Of a stretch of 48,206 nt of DNA, positions 1 through 8,201 are shown in pieces; position 1 is the stretch's first letter, and each line of letters begins with the position of its first letter. The stretch is taken from the NCBI GenBank assembly GCA_005879945.1, contig VBHX01000023.1, positions 1-48,206 of the forward strand, written 5' to 3'. The position numbers and the translations under genes were made by a program. This stretch comes from Chloroflexota bacterium (lineage in GTDB: Bacteria; Chloroflexota; Dormibacteria; Dormibacterales; Dormibacteraceae). The notes beneath the pieces were generated by a model. That model saw only the letters and a list, made by a program, of their open reading frames with translations, searched no databases and was not told the origin of the DNA.

Positions 1-855
1 CAGCATGTCGGCGAGCTTGTGCGATACGGCCTGGTAGATGCCGATGGGCTTGCCGAACTGATGGCGGGTCTTCGCGTAGTCGGTTGAGGTTTCGAGCACC
101 TTCTGCGCGCCGCCGATCATCTCGGCGCACAGGGCCGCCGTCGCCCACTCGAGAGCACGCTTGAGGGCCGGCCAGGCTTTGTGGGGGGCGCCCATGACCG
201 AGTCGGCGCCGACCTCGACGCCTTCGAAACGAACCTCGCCCCAACGCCTGGTCATGTCCAGCGTCTGCAGGGGGTGCACGGACATGCCCTTGGGCTTGCC
301 TTCGATGAGGAAGAGGGAGATGCCATCCTCGCCTTCGCCACGCGTGCGCGCCGCGACGACCGTGTAGTCGGCGTTCTGCGCGTCGGGCACGAAGAGCTTG
401 ACCCCGTCGAGCTTCCATCCGCCGCCGCTCGGCTTCGCGCTCAACGTCACCCCGATCGCGTCCCACCGTGCGGACGGTTCGGTGAACGCGAGCGTGGCCC
501 TGGCGTCGCCCGACGCGATCGCGCCAAGCGCCGCCTTCTTCTGCGCCTCGGTGCCCGCTTCGATCAGCGCCGGCACCGCGAGACCCATGGTCGCGAAGAA
601 TGGACCCGGCAGCAAGGCGCGCCCCGCTTCTTCGAGGACGACGATCAGATCGAGAAAGGTGCCGACGCCGCCGTACTGCTCGGGGATGCCGAGGGCGGTC
701 CAGCCGACCCCCGCGATCTTCGCCCAGAGGGCTGGATCGTACGCGTCGGGCTCCTCCATGAGCTTGCGCACGACCTTCGGCGGGCATTCCTTGGCCAGGA
801 AGTCGCGAGCCGAGCGCCGAAGCATCTCCTGCTCTTGAGAAAAAGCAAAGTCCAT
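1..855 (-). CDS. Acyl-CoA dehydrogenase, C-terminus cut by window edge
   Basis: FAD-dependent acyl-CoA dehydrogenase, which introduces an alpha,beta double bond into an acyl-CoA. The reading frame is open from the ATG at 855-853 to base 1 (285 codons) and continues outside the window. The N-terminus starts MDFAFSQEQEMLRRSARDFL, followed by GIPEQYGGVG near residue 60 and LAFTEPSARWD near residue 110 (the flavin/substrate-binding FTEP motif). The visible end contains TRHQFGKPIGIYQAVSHKLA, typical of the C-terminal helical domain. The catalytic glutamate is not in view. This N-terminal style (ARDFLAKECP) is seen in the partner subunit of two-gene acyl-CoA dehydrogenases; a second, different member lies at 3664-4812. 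A TACACT box lies 11 bp before the ATG. Substrate cannot be assigned. Confidence 0.9.
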   Translation of the reverse strand, partial: MDFAFSQEQEMLRRSARDFLAKECPPKVVRKLMEEPDAYDPALWAKIAGVGWTALGIPEQYGGVGTFLDLIVVLEEAGRALLPGPFFATMGLAVPALIEAGTEAQKKAALGAIASGDARATLAFTEPSARWDAIGVTLSAKPSGGGWKLDGVKLFVPDAQNADYTVVAARTRGEGEDGISLFLIEGKPKGMSVHPLQTLDMTRRWGEVRFEGVEVGADSVMGAPHKAWPALKRALEWATAALCAEMIGGAQKVLETSTDYAKTRHQFGKPIGIYQAVSHKLADML

Positions 856-882
856 GCGGCTAGTGAAGTGTAAGGAGCGCCG

Positions 883-1527
883 TCAGGCGGGCGGAGGAAG
901 CTCCCTGGGTTCGAGCGGCGCGGGAAGCTCCTTCGGTTCGTCATCCGACTCCACCTTCACCTCGGCGCTGGTGTCGGCAGTCGCTGCGGGAGGCGCAGCC
1001 GCGACGGCCTCCACCGGCGTCTCCGCGGCGGGCTTGGCGGGCGGTTGCGCGGGCCAGACCTGGGGCGCCTCCTTGGCCAGCGCCGCGCGGCGGCGGTACA
1101 GCATCAGCAGCCCGTAGAAGCCGATGAATACGCCCAGCACCCCGCAGAAGGTCGCGATCGCAAAGCCGTTGCTCTCGCCGTGGGTCATCGCCACCTCGGC
1201 GCCGGGCGCACACTGGGCGGGCGATGGCGGACAAGTGCCGACCACGGCGAGTCGAATCGGAACCGACACCATCAGGAGAATCCCGTACACGATCGCCAGC
1301 CCGGCGATGAAGTACAGGGCCACCGCCAGCGGCCGCCCATGGTGGTACAAGCGGGCGTTGACCGCCAACGCCACCGCCGCGATTCCGAATGGAATCAACA
1401 CCGCGCCGACGCGGCTGTTGGCGCCGAAGCTCGTGATGAACGGCGCCACCGCGCCGACGGCAACGAGCGCGGCAGCGATCCAGAACGACCACACGACGCG
1501 CTGATCCCGATAGACGGTCGGTTCCAC
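883..1527 (-). CDS. Four-helix membrane protein with Pro/Ala/Glu-rich tail
   Basis: I do not recognise the family. The protein has 214 residues: four hydrophobic segments (about residues 13-33, 41-59, 66-90 and 122-143), then a cytoplasmic-looking tail of about 70 residues rich in Pro, Ala and Glu. A CPPSPAQC loop between helices 3 and 4 holds two cysteines that could form a disulfide outside the membrane. The start is a GTG at 1527; a TAAACT box ends 10 bp upstream and overlaps the stop codon of the MFS gene behind it, so the gene may have its own short-leader promoter. It lies between an efflux transporter and an acyl-CoA dehydrogenase on the same strand. No function is proposed. Confidence 0.7.
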   Translation of the reverse strand: MEPTVYRDQRVVWSFWIAAALVAVGAVAPFITSFGANSRVGAVLIPFGIAAVALAVNARLYHHGRPLAVALYFIAGLAIVYGILLMVSVPIRLAVVGTCPPSPAQCAPGAEVAMTHGESNGFAIATFCGVLGVFIGFYGLLMLYRRRAALAKEAPQVWPAQPPAKPAAETPVEAVAAAPPAATADTSAEVKVESDDEPKELPAPLEPRELPPPA

Positions 1528-1540
1528 GTGCGCGGTCAGT

Positions 1541-3148
1541 TTAGACGGCTGACCCTACGTCCTCGACAGATTCCGCGCGAGTTCGCCCGGCTGCCACGTG
1601 GGCGGTCTGGCGGAGCGGGACCTCCTTGATGAAGAGGGTGGCGATGAACGACACCACGATCATGGCCAGGCCGGCCACGAAAACAGGGTGCAGGGCATCC
1701 GAAAGCCCATGGCGGATGCCCGCCGCGATGGCTGCCGGCAGGTGCGCCAGCTCGGTTGGGTCGAAAACAGAGCCGGCGGTCGCCGAGTTGCCTGCCGACT
1801 GGAGCTTCTGAAGCGCGGCGGCCGGGATGTACTTCGCCATGGACGAGGCCATCCCCGACGTGAGAATCGTGCCCAGGATGGCCAGTCCGAGCGCCGAGCC
1901 CATCGACCGCGACAGCTGCGTCGCCGACGTCGCCACCGCCAGTTCGGCGCGGCTGACTGCGTTCTGCACGACCAGCGTATAGGTCTGCATCGTCGAGCCG
2001 AGGCCGAGGCCGATGAGAATCATCGCTTCAATTACGGTCTCGTTGGTCGTGTTCACATCAAAAGTGCTGAGCATGTAGAAGCCAGCGCCCATGAGGACCA
2101 GGCCCGCGAGCATGGTCAGCTTGTAGCGGCCCGTACGGGAGATGAGCTGGCCGCTGCCGATGCTTGTCACCACCATCGCGAGCAGCATGGGGACGAGGAT
2201 CGCGCCCGAGTTGGTGGCGCTGTTGCCGACCACGCCCTGCACGAAGACGGGTAGGAAGAAGATGGCCCCGAACATCGTCATGGCCACGCCGATCCCCGCG
2301 ATGTTGGAGAAGGTGAAGATGCTGCTCTTGAAGAGATACAGCGGAAGCACCGGTTCCGAGGCGTGGCGCTCAAACCAGATGAAGGCGGTCAGCAGCACGG
2401 CCGCGGCCACATAGAGCCCGATGATCTGCCACGACCCCCACGCAAACTGCCCGCCGCCCCAGACGGTCGCGAGCAGCGCGGCTGTGATGCCCAGCGACAG
2501 CGTCAGGCTACCCGCGACGTCGATGGTGTGTTTGCGCCGTTCGTTCGGCACGTGCATGTAAAGCGCGACCACCAGCAGCGTGAGCACCGCGAAGGGGAGG
2601 TTGACGAAGAACAGCCAGCGCCACGAGTAGTGGTCGGTGATGAAGCCGCCCGCGGCGGGGCCGACTATTGAGGCGAGGCCGAATGACGCGCCGATCATCC
2701 CCTGGTACTTGCCGCGCTCGCGCGGCGAGATGATGTCGCCGATGATCGCCTGCGAGAGCGGCATGATGAAGCCCATCCCCGCGCCCTGGACGAATCGCGC
2801 GAAAACGAGAAACCAGAAGTTGGGCGCCAGCCCCGAAAGCGCGGATCCGACCGCGAACACGACGATCCCAGTCATGTAGAGCGGCTTGCGTCCGTAAATG
2901 TCGGAGAGCTTGCCCGCGATCGGAACGACGATCGTCGATGCCAGCATCGCGGAGATCGGAATCCAGCTGTAGTCGGCGATGCCGCCAAGCTCGGCCACGA
3001 TGGTGGGGAGGGCGGGCGCGACGAGGGTCATGTTGAGAGACGCGATGAGCGAACCCAGCATCAACCCTGCAAAGACGGCGAGGACGGCTCGATCGACGCC
3101 CTTCTTCTCGGCTGCTGTGGTTGAAGTCTTTGTGGCGACTGCGGTCAT
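1541..3148 (-). CDS. MFS multidrug efflux transporter, DHA2 (EmrB/QacA) type
   Basis: Proton-driven drug exporter of the 14-helix DHA2 family, 535 residues. The N-terminus reads [18 protein letters not shown], matching the first helix of this family (normally containing the conserved membrane-embedded acidic or Asn position). Motif A-like [13 protein letters not shown] follows helix 2, and [20 protein letters not shown] and [23 protein letters not shown] are the characteristic helix 4-6 motifs. The ATG at 3148-3146 is chosen because it overlaps the stop of the upstream MarR gene by four bases (ATGA), indicating translational coupling; a longer reading frame upstream lies entirely inside marR. 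The MarR neighbour suggests ligand-induced expression. The substrate is unknown. Confidence 0.93.
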   Translation of the reverse strand: MTAVATKTSTTAAEKKGVDRAVLAVFAGLMLGSLIASLNMTLVAPALPTIVAELGGIADYSWIPISAMLASTIVVPIAGKLSDIYGRKPLYMTGIVVFAVGSALSGLAPNFWFLVFARFVQGAGMGFIMPLSQAIIGDIISPRERGKYQGMIGASFGLASIVGPAAGGFITDHYSWRWLFFVNLPFAVLTLLVVALYMHVPNERRKHTIDVAGSLTLSLGITAALLATVWGGGQFAWGSWQIIGLYVAAAVLLTAFIWFERHASEPVLPLYLFKSSIFTFSNIAGIGVAMTMFGAIFFLPVFVQGVVGNSATNSGAILVPMLLAMVVTSIGSGQLISRTGRYKLTMLAGLVLMGAGFYMLSTFDVNTTNETVIEAMILIGLGLGSTMQTYTLVVQNAVSRAELAVATSATQLSRSMGSALGLAILGTILTSGMASSMAKYIPAAALQKLQSAGNSATAGSVFDPTELAHLPAAIAAGIRHGLSDALHPVFVAGLAMIVVSFIATLFIKEVPLRQTAHVAAGRTRAESVEDVGSAV

Positions 3149-3603
3149 ACGGCGCTCTTCTCGAGCGGGTGGGCGTGATGCGCGGCGACCTCGGCGAGCG
3201 CCCGCCAGCCGCGGCTGAGCGCCGCGAGGTCTTCCGGCGAAAGCGAAGCCATCCACCGGCGAAGAAGGGCGTTGTTTCCTTCGCGCAGATCTGTGACGAG
3301 TCGTGCCCCGGCGCGCGTGAGGCTGAGCAGCACCCGTCGGCGGTCGAGGGGATCTCCGTGCCGCTCGACGAAACCCGAGCGCACAAGCCGGTCCGCAAGC
3401 AGGCTGGCCGCCGGCAGGCCGATGCCGAACAGCTCGGCCAGGCGGCCGACGGACGCTTCCTCCTCGTCGCGGAGCAGGTACAGCGCGCGCAGCTGCTGCA
3501 TGGAGATGTCGAGGTCGCGCCAGCGGCTCGCGGTCGAGGTTAGAAGCGCGCGGTGGACGCGCTTGTAGCCCGCCAGCGCGTCATCGATTGAGGCTTGAGA
3601 CAT
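3145..3603 (-). CDS. MarR-family transcriptional regulator
   Basis: Winged-helix regulator of 152 residues that probably represses itself and the efflux gene it overlaps. The DNA-binding region is clear: [20 protein letters not shown] (helix-turn-helix) followed by [20 protein letters not shown], the wing with the DRR motif. I chose ATG 3603 over an in-frame ATG at 3624 because a TATTGT box lies exactly 6 bp upstream of 3603, which would give a leaderless message starting at this codon; neither start has a ribosome-binding site. An imperfect GTTT-N9-AAAC inverted repeat at 3605-3621 covers this box and could be the operator, but the arms are short. Direct evidence for the ligand is lacking. 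Confidence 0.9.
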   Translation of the reverse strand: MSQASIDDALAGYKRVHRALLTSTASRWRDLDISMQQLRALYLLRDEEEASVGRLAELFGIGLPAASLLADRLVRSGFVERHGDPLDRRRVLLSLTRAGARLVTDLREGNNALLRRWMASLSPEDLAALSRGWRALAEVAAHHAHPLEKSAV

Positions 3604-3609
3604 AGTTTC

Positions 3610-3615
3610 ACAATA
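3610..3615 (-). promoter_or_regulatory. -10 element for leaderless marR
   Basis: TATTGT on the minus strand, separated from the ATG at 3603 by six bases. Spacing predicts transcription starting at or next to the A of the start codon. No clear -35 element is visible. Confidence 0.5.
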
Positions 3616-3663
3616 CCAAACCATTCAGCGCAACGAAAGCTTCCACGACCTTGGCGTTGGAGG

Positions 3664-4812
3664 TTAGCGGCTGCGCGGAAGGCCGAGCACCCGCTCGGCA
3701 AGGATGTTGCGAAGCACCTCTGAAGTTCCCGCTTCGATCGTGTTCGCACGCGAGCGCAGGAACTGGTACTTCCACCCTTCGCCGTCGCCCACCTGGCCCG
3801 CCGGGCCGGCGATGTCCACGGCCGTTTCGGCCATCTGCTGGTTGAGCTCCGACCACATTAGCTTGAGGATCGAGCCCTCGGGTCCGGGGACCCCGTTCCG
3901 CTTCATCGCTGTCACCGCGCGATAGCCGTTGAGCTGCAGAGCCCGAGCCTCGATCGTATACCGGGCGATCCTCTGGCGCACGAGGGGGTCGGATCCACGG
4001 CCGAGCTTGCGCGCGTGGTCGGCCAGCTCCGCCACTGTGATTTGGGCGCGTGTCGCGAGGGCCATCCCGAGCGTCCCGCGCTCATGCAGCAGCGTCGTCA
4101 TCGCCACGGCCCAGCCGTTCCCGGCTTCGCCAAGGATCTGCGACTTGGGCACCTTGACGTCCTTGAAGAAGATCTCGTTGAACTCCGCGTCGCCGGTGAT
4201 CTGGACCAGCGGCCTCACCTCGACGCCAGGGCTCTCCATATCGACCAGAAAGTAGGTCAGACCATCGCGTGGGTTCGCTTCCTTGCGCTCGCGCGCGAGC
4301 AACATGCACCATTTCGCGACGTGCGCGAGCGTGGTCCAAACCTTCTGTCCGTTGACGAGGTAGTGATCGCCCCGGTCCTCTGCGCGCGTCTGCAAACCGG
4401 AGAGATCGCTGCCTGCGTTGGGCTCGCTGAAACCCTGGCACCAGATCTCCTCGGCTGAGAGAAGCGGCGGCAGGTAGCGCTTCTTCTGCTCATCCGTTCC
4501 GTGTGTGATGACTACGGGTCCGCCCATACCCAGTCCGATCACGTTGATGGGTTCCGGGGCCTGGGCCACGATCATCTCGTCGTTGAAGATGAGCTGTTCC
4601 ATGAAGCCGGCGCCACGGCCGCCATATTCCTTCGGCCAGGTGATGCCTACGTAGCCCGCCTCATCCAGCTTCTTCTGCCATGCCCGCCGGCTTTCGATGA
4701 ATACCTTTTGGCCCTCGTCGCTAGAGCCGTTCTCGCGAGGCTTGTTGGCCTTGAGCCACGCCCGAACCTCGTCGCGAAACTTCTTTTCGGATTCGCTCAG
4801 CTCGAAGTCCAC
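3664..4812 (-). CDS. Acyl-CoA dehydrogenase
   Basis: Full-length acyl-CoA dehydrogenase of 382 residues, oxidising an acyl-CoA with electrons passed on through electron-transfer flavoprotein. N-terminal domain begins MDFELSESEKKFRDEVRAWL; the middle domain has WCQGFSEPNAGSDLSGLQTR (FSEP motif, residues about 125-145) and NGQKVWTTLAHVAKWC; the C-terminus has IEAGTSEVLRNILAERVLGL, where the Glu is the likely catalytic base. Style resembles actinobacterial FadE proteins of sterol or branched-chain catabolism, which often act as heterotetramers with a partner such as the truncated paralogue at 1-855; that pairing is an inference. The start is GTG 4812, six bases after a TAGATT box. It is transcribed away from the YciI gene. 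Substrate unassigned. Confidence 0.94.
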   Translation of the reverse strand: MDFELSESEKKFRDEVRAWLKANKPRENGSSDEGQKVFIESRRAWQKKLDEAGYVGITWPKEYGGRGAGFMEQLIFNDEMIVAQAPEPINVIGLGMGGPVVITHGTDEQKKRYLPPLLSAEEIWCQGFSEPNAGSDLSGLQTRAEDRGDHYLVNGQKVWTTLAHVAKWCMLLARERKEANPRDGLTYFLVDMESPGVEVRPLVQITGDAEFNEIFFKDVKVPKSQILGEAGNGWAVAMTTLLHERGTLGMALATRAQITVAELADHARKLGRGSDPLVRQRIARYTIEARALQLNGYRAVTAMKRNGVPGPEGSILKLMWSELNQQMAETAVDIAGPAGQVGDGEGWKYQFLRSRANTIEAGTSEVLRNILAERVLGLPRSR

Positions 4813-4817
4813 GACAG

Positions 4818-4824
4818 TAATCTA
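4818..4824. promoter_or_regulatory. Symmetric bidirectional -10 element (TAATCTA)
   Basis: The 7-mer TAATCTA reads TAATCT on the plus strand and TAGATT on the minus strand, so one site can serve as -10 element for both divergent genes. The minus-strand box is 6 bp from the GTG of the acyl-CoA dehydrogenase (4812), which would be leaderless; the plus-strand box is 15 bp from the ATG of the YciI gene (4839), giving a leader of about 9 bases. The gap between the genes is 26 bp. Confidence 0.5.
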
Positions 4825-4838
4825 AGAGCAAACCTTCG

Positions 4839-5192
4839 ATGGGTGTGCAGTTCGACCGTTTTAGCATCGCCTTGCTGATACTCCGCCCCGACGCCCCGCA
4901 GCTGGGCGAGGAAGCGGCAAATCGCCTGCAGGACGCGCACATGTCGCACCTCGCGGACCTGCACGAAGCGGGCTATCTGCTCGCGGCAGGGCCATTGTTC
5001 GATGACAAATTCCGCGGGTTGACCATCTTGAACGTCGAGCCGGAGCGAGCACTTGCGCTGAAAAAACAAGATCCCGCTGTGATTGCAGGCCGATTCTCTG
5101 TGACGGTGATCTCCTGGATGGTGCCAAAAGGAGCGATGACCTTCTCGCACACTCGTTTCCCCCGCTCGATGAGCGAGGTCGAAGAACCCTAG
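4839..5192 (+). CDS. YciI-family protein
   Basis: Small protein of 117 residues with the YCII fold (ferredoxin-like, related to dienelactone and muconolactone isomerase-like proteins). Recognisable features are the N-terminal strand FSIALLILRP, the helix with HMSHLADLHEAGYLLAAGPL (His and Asp residues that form the family's putative active site) and the segment GLTILNVEPERALAL. The biochemical role of most YciI proteins is unknown. It is divergent from the acyl-CoA dehydrogenase, 26 bp away, and convergent with the monooxygenase gene, whose stop lies one base beyond its own. The C-terminal 15 residues beyond the domain are polar and unremarkable. Confidence 0.82.
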   Translation: MGVQFDRFSIALLILRPDAPQLGEEAANRLQDAHMSHLADLHEAGYLLAAGPLFDDKFRGLTILNVEPERALALKKQDPAVIAGRFSVTVISWMVPKGAMTFSHTRFPRSMSEVEEP

Positions 5193-5193
5193 C

Positions 5194-6102
5194 TCAGGCG
5201 ATCGCGGGAATCACCTCAGAGGCCAACAGCCTCAACGCGTCCTGGTCGTCGAGCAAGAAGTGCTGGAGCATGAACAGGTCCACACCCATGGCTGCGTAGC
5301 TTCGTATCTGATCGACGATCTCCTCGGGTGTGCCCACCAGGCCGCGCTTTCGCACCTCGCTCATCGCCTCGTCGACTTCGAAACCCTGCAGGCTTGGCAG
5401 GAATTCGCGAAGCTTGCCCGCCCGCTCGCGGAGGTCGGCGCGGTCACGTCCGATGATGTAGGTCGCCATCGTCGAATGGCGGATCGTTGATGGGTCGCGC
5501 CCGATGGTGCGGCAGCTTTCTTCCAGCACTCCACGCTTTTGCTGGTACTCGGCCGCGTCCATGTGCGAAAGGTTCCACTCGGAGGCCTCACGCGCGATCA
5601 TCGGCAGCGCCCTCCTCTCACCCCGGCCACCCATCAGGAGTGGGATCGGGTTCTGGGCCGGTTTCGGGTTGGACATCTTCCACGTGTCGCGGATGCGTGC
5701 CACGCCGTTCTCGAGGAGGTCCATTCGCTCCTTCGTGGTGAGAAACGGGACTCCGAACGTCTCGTGCTCGTGCTGATTCCAGCCCGCGCCGACTCCGAGG
5801 ATCAGCCTGCCGCCGCTAAGCAGGTCGACTGCCGCCGCTTTGCGTGCGAGCACCGCGGGGTGATGGAACGTCATCGGGCTCACCATCGGCCCGAACTGGA
5901 TCGACTTCGTCCACTCTGCCGCGAGCGCAAGCGAGGTCCAGCAGTCGATGCAGTCGCGGTCGTCGTGACCCATGAGTGAGATCAGGTGCTCGCTTCGTCG
6001 CAGCGAGGCGAAACCGAGCGCCTCGACGTCGTGACAAAGGCTGCGCCAGCGGTCCCAGTTGAGGCCCTCCTGGCCTTCGATCATGATTCCGAGCTTCGCC
6101 AC
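5194..6102 (-). CDS. LLM-class flavin/F420-dependent oxidoreductase
   Basis: Luciferase-like monooxygenase fold (TIM barrel), 302 residues, using FMN or F420 as hydride carrier. The protein begins VAKLGIMIEGQEGLNWDRWR, the first strand and helix of the barrel, and continues GFASLRRSEHL, SIQFGPMVSPMTFHHPAVLARKAAAVD and GGRLILGVGAGWNQHEHETFGVPF, all typical family blocks. The GTG at 6102 is preferred: the frame is open 86 codons further upstream, but that part is Arg/Cys-rich and unlike the family, and a TACGAT box ends 9 bp before the GTG. Because the window encodes F420 biosynthesis, F420 is a plausible cofactor, but FMN cannot be excluded. Substrate unknown. Confidence 0.88.
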   Translation of the reverse strand: MAKLGIMIEGQEGLNWDRWRSLCHDVEALGFASLRRSEHLISLMGHDDRDCIDCWTSLALAAEWTKSIQFGPMVSPMTFHHPAVLARKAAAVDLLSGGRLILGVGAGWNQHEHETFGVPFLTTKERMDLLENGVARIRDTWKMSNPKPAQNPIPLLMGGRGERRALPMIAREASEWNLSHMDAAEYQQKRGVLEESCRTIGRDPSTIRHSTMATYIIGRDRADLRERAGKLREFLPSLQGFEVDEAMSEVRKRGLVGTPEEIVDQIRSYAAMGVDLFMLQHFLLDDQDALRLLASEVIPAIA

Positions 6103-6446
6103 GACCGTGTGATCGTAAGCTGCGACCGGTGCAGCCGTTGGGGACGTGCCCAAGTGCGGGGGTAGTTTCGCGAATCGCAACCGGTTCCATTTCTGCAGCA
6201 ACCGGCGCCTCGATGTGCACTTCGGCGGTCGAGATCCACAGGTGGTGGATACATTCCAGCGCCTGCTCAGCGCATCCGAGAAATCAGGACCGGTGACGGT
6301 CGTGCCGGAGAAGGCCGGATTGAATTCCAGCTGCGGATGGGCTACGTCTTTCGAATTCATCCGCCCGACGAGGGCGACGGCGAGGTGGAGAGCTGGCTCG
6401 ACGACGCCTATTCAGCCGGCGAGCAGCGGCATCTCAAGCGACGCGC
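6103..6446. other. 344-bp gap without a convincing gene
   Basis: No reading frame here has the length or composition of a confident gene. On the minus strand two overlapping frames both give protein-like composition (for example VAHPQLEFNPAFSGTTVTG, then in another frame EVHIEAPVAAEMEPVAIRE), as if one gene had been broken by a frameshift. On the plus strand a 44-codon frame from ATG 6337 to TGA 6471 (starting MGYVFRIHPPDEGDGEVE) also looks coding and would overlap the 3' end of the next gene by 25 bp. The GC content is lower than in the flanks. A decayed gene or a small unrecognised one are both possible. Confidence 0.4.
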
Positions 6447-7154
6447 TCAGGGTTCCGGCTCAGATAACTGAGAGAGCTGGTACTCGATCCGCTGCCGCGT
6501 CGCGCCCAGGTCCTTGAGCACATGCGCCGCGATGCCCTCGCCCTCGGTCGCCAGCGCCAGCAACATGTGACCGGTGCTGACACGAGGATCGCCCATCGAG
6601 CCGCAAAGCTGGAAAGCCTGCTCGATCACCTTCTTCACCCGCGAGGTGGGGATGATCTTAGTCGGCACTGCGCGCTTCTTGCGGCCGAGCGCCTTCTCCA
6701 AGGCGGATCGAACCGCGGCCTCGTCGACGCTGAGCGCGGCGAGGATCTTCGCTGACTGGAAATCGGCGTCTCCATATGCGGCGAGCAGCATGTGCTCGGT
6801 GCCGATGTAGGAGAAGCCGGCTTTCAGTGCCTCGGTCTGAGCCAGCGTCAGCAGCTTCTGCGCGCTGGGCGTGAACTGCTCGAATGGATAGATAGTCGAC
6901 GGACGCTTCCCCACCGCCTGCTCCACGGCTCGCCGGATCGTTGCCCACCGTGGCGGGACCGTGATGCGCATGCCCTCGGTCGTGGGGAGCTGGACACCTA
7001 TCCGCGGCTCCATCGGCGTCTGGGTGTGGCGCTCCATCCATTCCAGGCAGGCGGCGATGACGATCGAGTTGACGGGCATCCCGGTCCGCGCCGAAGCCTG
7101 GTCGAGCCGAGCGAACATCTCATCGGTGAACCGGACGGTCGTCGCCTTCGGCAT
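6447..7154 (-). CDS. Ribbon-helix-helix protein fused to two Clp N-domain repeats, no ATPase
   Basis: The 235-residue protein joins two domains rarely seen together. Residues 4-43 (TTVRFTDEMFARLDQASART, then VNSIVIAACLEWMERH) match the Arc/CopG ribbon-helix-helix DNA-binding fold. Residues 94-157 and 167-230 are two Clp_N repeats as found at the front of ClpC/ClpA: FTPSAQKLLTLAQTEA with YIGTEHMLLA, and the second repeat with STGHMLLALATEGEGIAAHV. There is no Walker motif, so it is not a protease ATPase. Clp N-domains bind adaptors and substrates, so the protein may be a DNA-bound regulator whose stability or activity is linked to ClpC; this is inference. A TGACGTCA palindrome lies at 7164-7171, just upstream of the ATG at 7154, and could be an autoregulatory site. 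Confidence 0.85.
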   Translation of the reverse strand: MPKATTVRFTDEMFARLDQASARTGMPVNSIVIAACLEWMERHTQTPMEPRIGVQLPTTEGMRITVPPRWATIRRAVEQAVGKRPSTIYPFEQFTPSAQKLLTLAQTEALKAGFSYIGTEHMLLAAYGDADFQSAKILAALSVDEAAVRSALEKALGRKKRAVPTKIIPTSRVKKVIEQAFQLCGSMGDPRVSTGHMLLALATEGEGIAAHVLKDLGATRQRIEYQLSQLSEPEP

Positions 7155-7168
7155 CGGTCAATCTGACG

Positions 7169-8176
7169 TCATTTTGCAACCATTGTCAAGGCCTCGAGCG
7201 GACGGAAGTTGAGGATCCGATCCATCGGGATGCCGGCCCGCCTCGGCATCCACGCGGCCATCGGCACGTATGCGAACTCGGTCGGGGCATGGGCGTCGGC
7301 GTCGAGGGAGAAGGTGCAGCCGAGTTCGAGCGCAAGCCGAGCCTGCTCAGGCGACAGGTCCATGCGCGCGGGATCGCAGTCGATCTCCAGCGCCACGCCG
7401 TGGGCGGCCGCCTCGCGGAAGACGCGCTCGAAGTCGTAGGTCGCACCCTCTCGCGAGCCTGGCCTGCGCCCGGTCGGATGGCCGATTACATCGACATTGG
7501 GATTCGAGACCGCCCGCAGCATGCGCTCGGTCATCGCGGTCGGTTCCTGCCGCAGCTTGACGTGCGGGGAGGCGATGACGATGTCGAGCAGCTCGAGCAC
7601 GGCGTCGGAAAGATCCAGCGCGCCGTCCTCGAGGATGTCGACCTCAATGCCCTGGAGCAGGGCCAGCCCCCCGACCTCCTGCTCGACCTTCTCGCGCTGC
7701 TGCGACTGGGCCAGCAGGCGTTCGGCATCGAGCCCGTTGACCACCTTGATGCGCGGCGAGTGGTCGGTGACCCCCAGGTACTTATAGCCCAGCGCCTTCG
7801 CGGCGCGAGCCATGTCGATCATCGTCGCGCGGCCGTCGCTCCAATCCGTGTGCGCGTGAAGGTCGCCCTGGTACGCGGTGAGGTCGATCGTCGACTCGTC
7901 ATCGCGCGCCGGCTGCCCGGTCTCCGCCCGCAGCCTTTCGAGGTATGAGCTGCGGCCGGTCTCGACCAGCCCGGCGAGGACTTTCGCGATACCCGCCCCG
8001 ACGCCCTCGATCGAGGTCAGCTTGTTCGCTTTGTGCAGCGCCTCGAGGTCCGGCCGCTCGAGCGCGATCGCCCACGCCGCCGCCGAAAACGCCTTGGCGC
8101 GAAAGACCTCCTTGGGATCCTGCCTCAGGAGATAGCCGATCTCAGACAGGACCTGAGCCGCAGCGATCGCATCCAC
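7169..8176 (-). CDS. PHP-domain phosphoesterase with PolX-like N-terminal HhH domain
   Basis: A 335-residue protein. Residues 1-85 look like the 8-kDa/helix-hairpin-helix region of family X DNA polymerases (YLLRQDPKEVFRAKAFSAAA; SIEGVGAGIAKVLAGLVETG). A PHP metallo-phosphoesterase domain follows: GDLHAHTDWSDG (residues 104-115), GVTDHS, GIEVDILEDG, IASPH, GHPTGRRPG, EIDCDP and SLDADAHAP, together supplying the His/Asp/Glu metal ligands. The polymerase palm that separates these parts in bacterial PolX is absent. The likely role is a nucleotide or DNA 3'-end phosphoesterase in repair, but histidinol-phosphatase-like activity is possible. The GTG at 8176 is preferred to an upstream ATG at 8203 that would run into folE; a CACAAT box is 6 bp upstream of it. 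Confidence 0.87.
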   Translation of the reverse strand: MDAIAAAQVLSEIGYLLRQDPKEVFRAKAFSAAAWAIALERPDLEALHKANKLTSIEGVGAGIAKVLAGLVETGRSSYLERLRAETGQPARDDESTIDLTAYQGDLHAHTDWSDGRATMIDMARAAKALGYKYLGVTDHSPRIKVVNGLDAERLLAQSQQREKVEQEVGGLALLQGIEVDILEDGALDLSDAVLELLDIVIASPHVKLRQEPTAMTERMLRAVSNPNVDVIGHPTGRRPGSREGATYDFERVFREAAAHGVALEIDCDPARMDLSPEQARLALELGCTFSLDADAHAPTEFAYVPMAAWMPRRAGIPMDRILNFRPLEALTMVAK

Positions 8177-8201
8177 GTAGCAATTGTGTGACCATCTCGG
8201 C

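Noticed and set aside
3605-3621. MarR operator GTTT-N9-AAAC
   Set aside because: Only four-base arms match; mentioned with the gene but not listed as a site.
6103-6360. 86-residue extension of the luciferase-like protein
   Set aside because: Arg- and Cys-rich and without family similarity; the barrel begins at the GTG 6102.
8184-8201. TTG start for folE six codons upstream
   Set aside because: The extra residues are not part of the FolE family and the ATG at 8202 gives the normal length.
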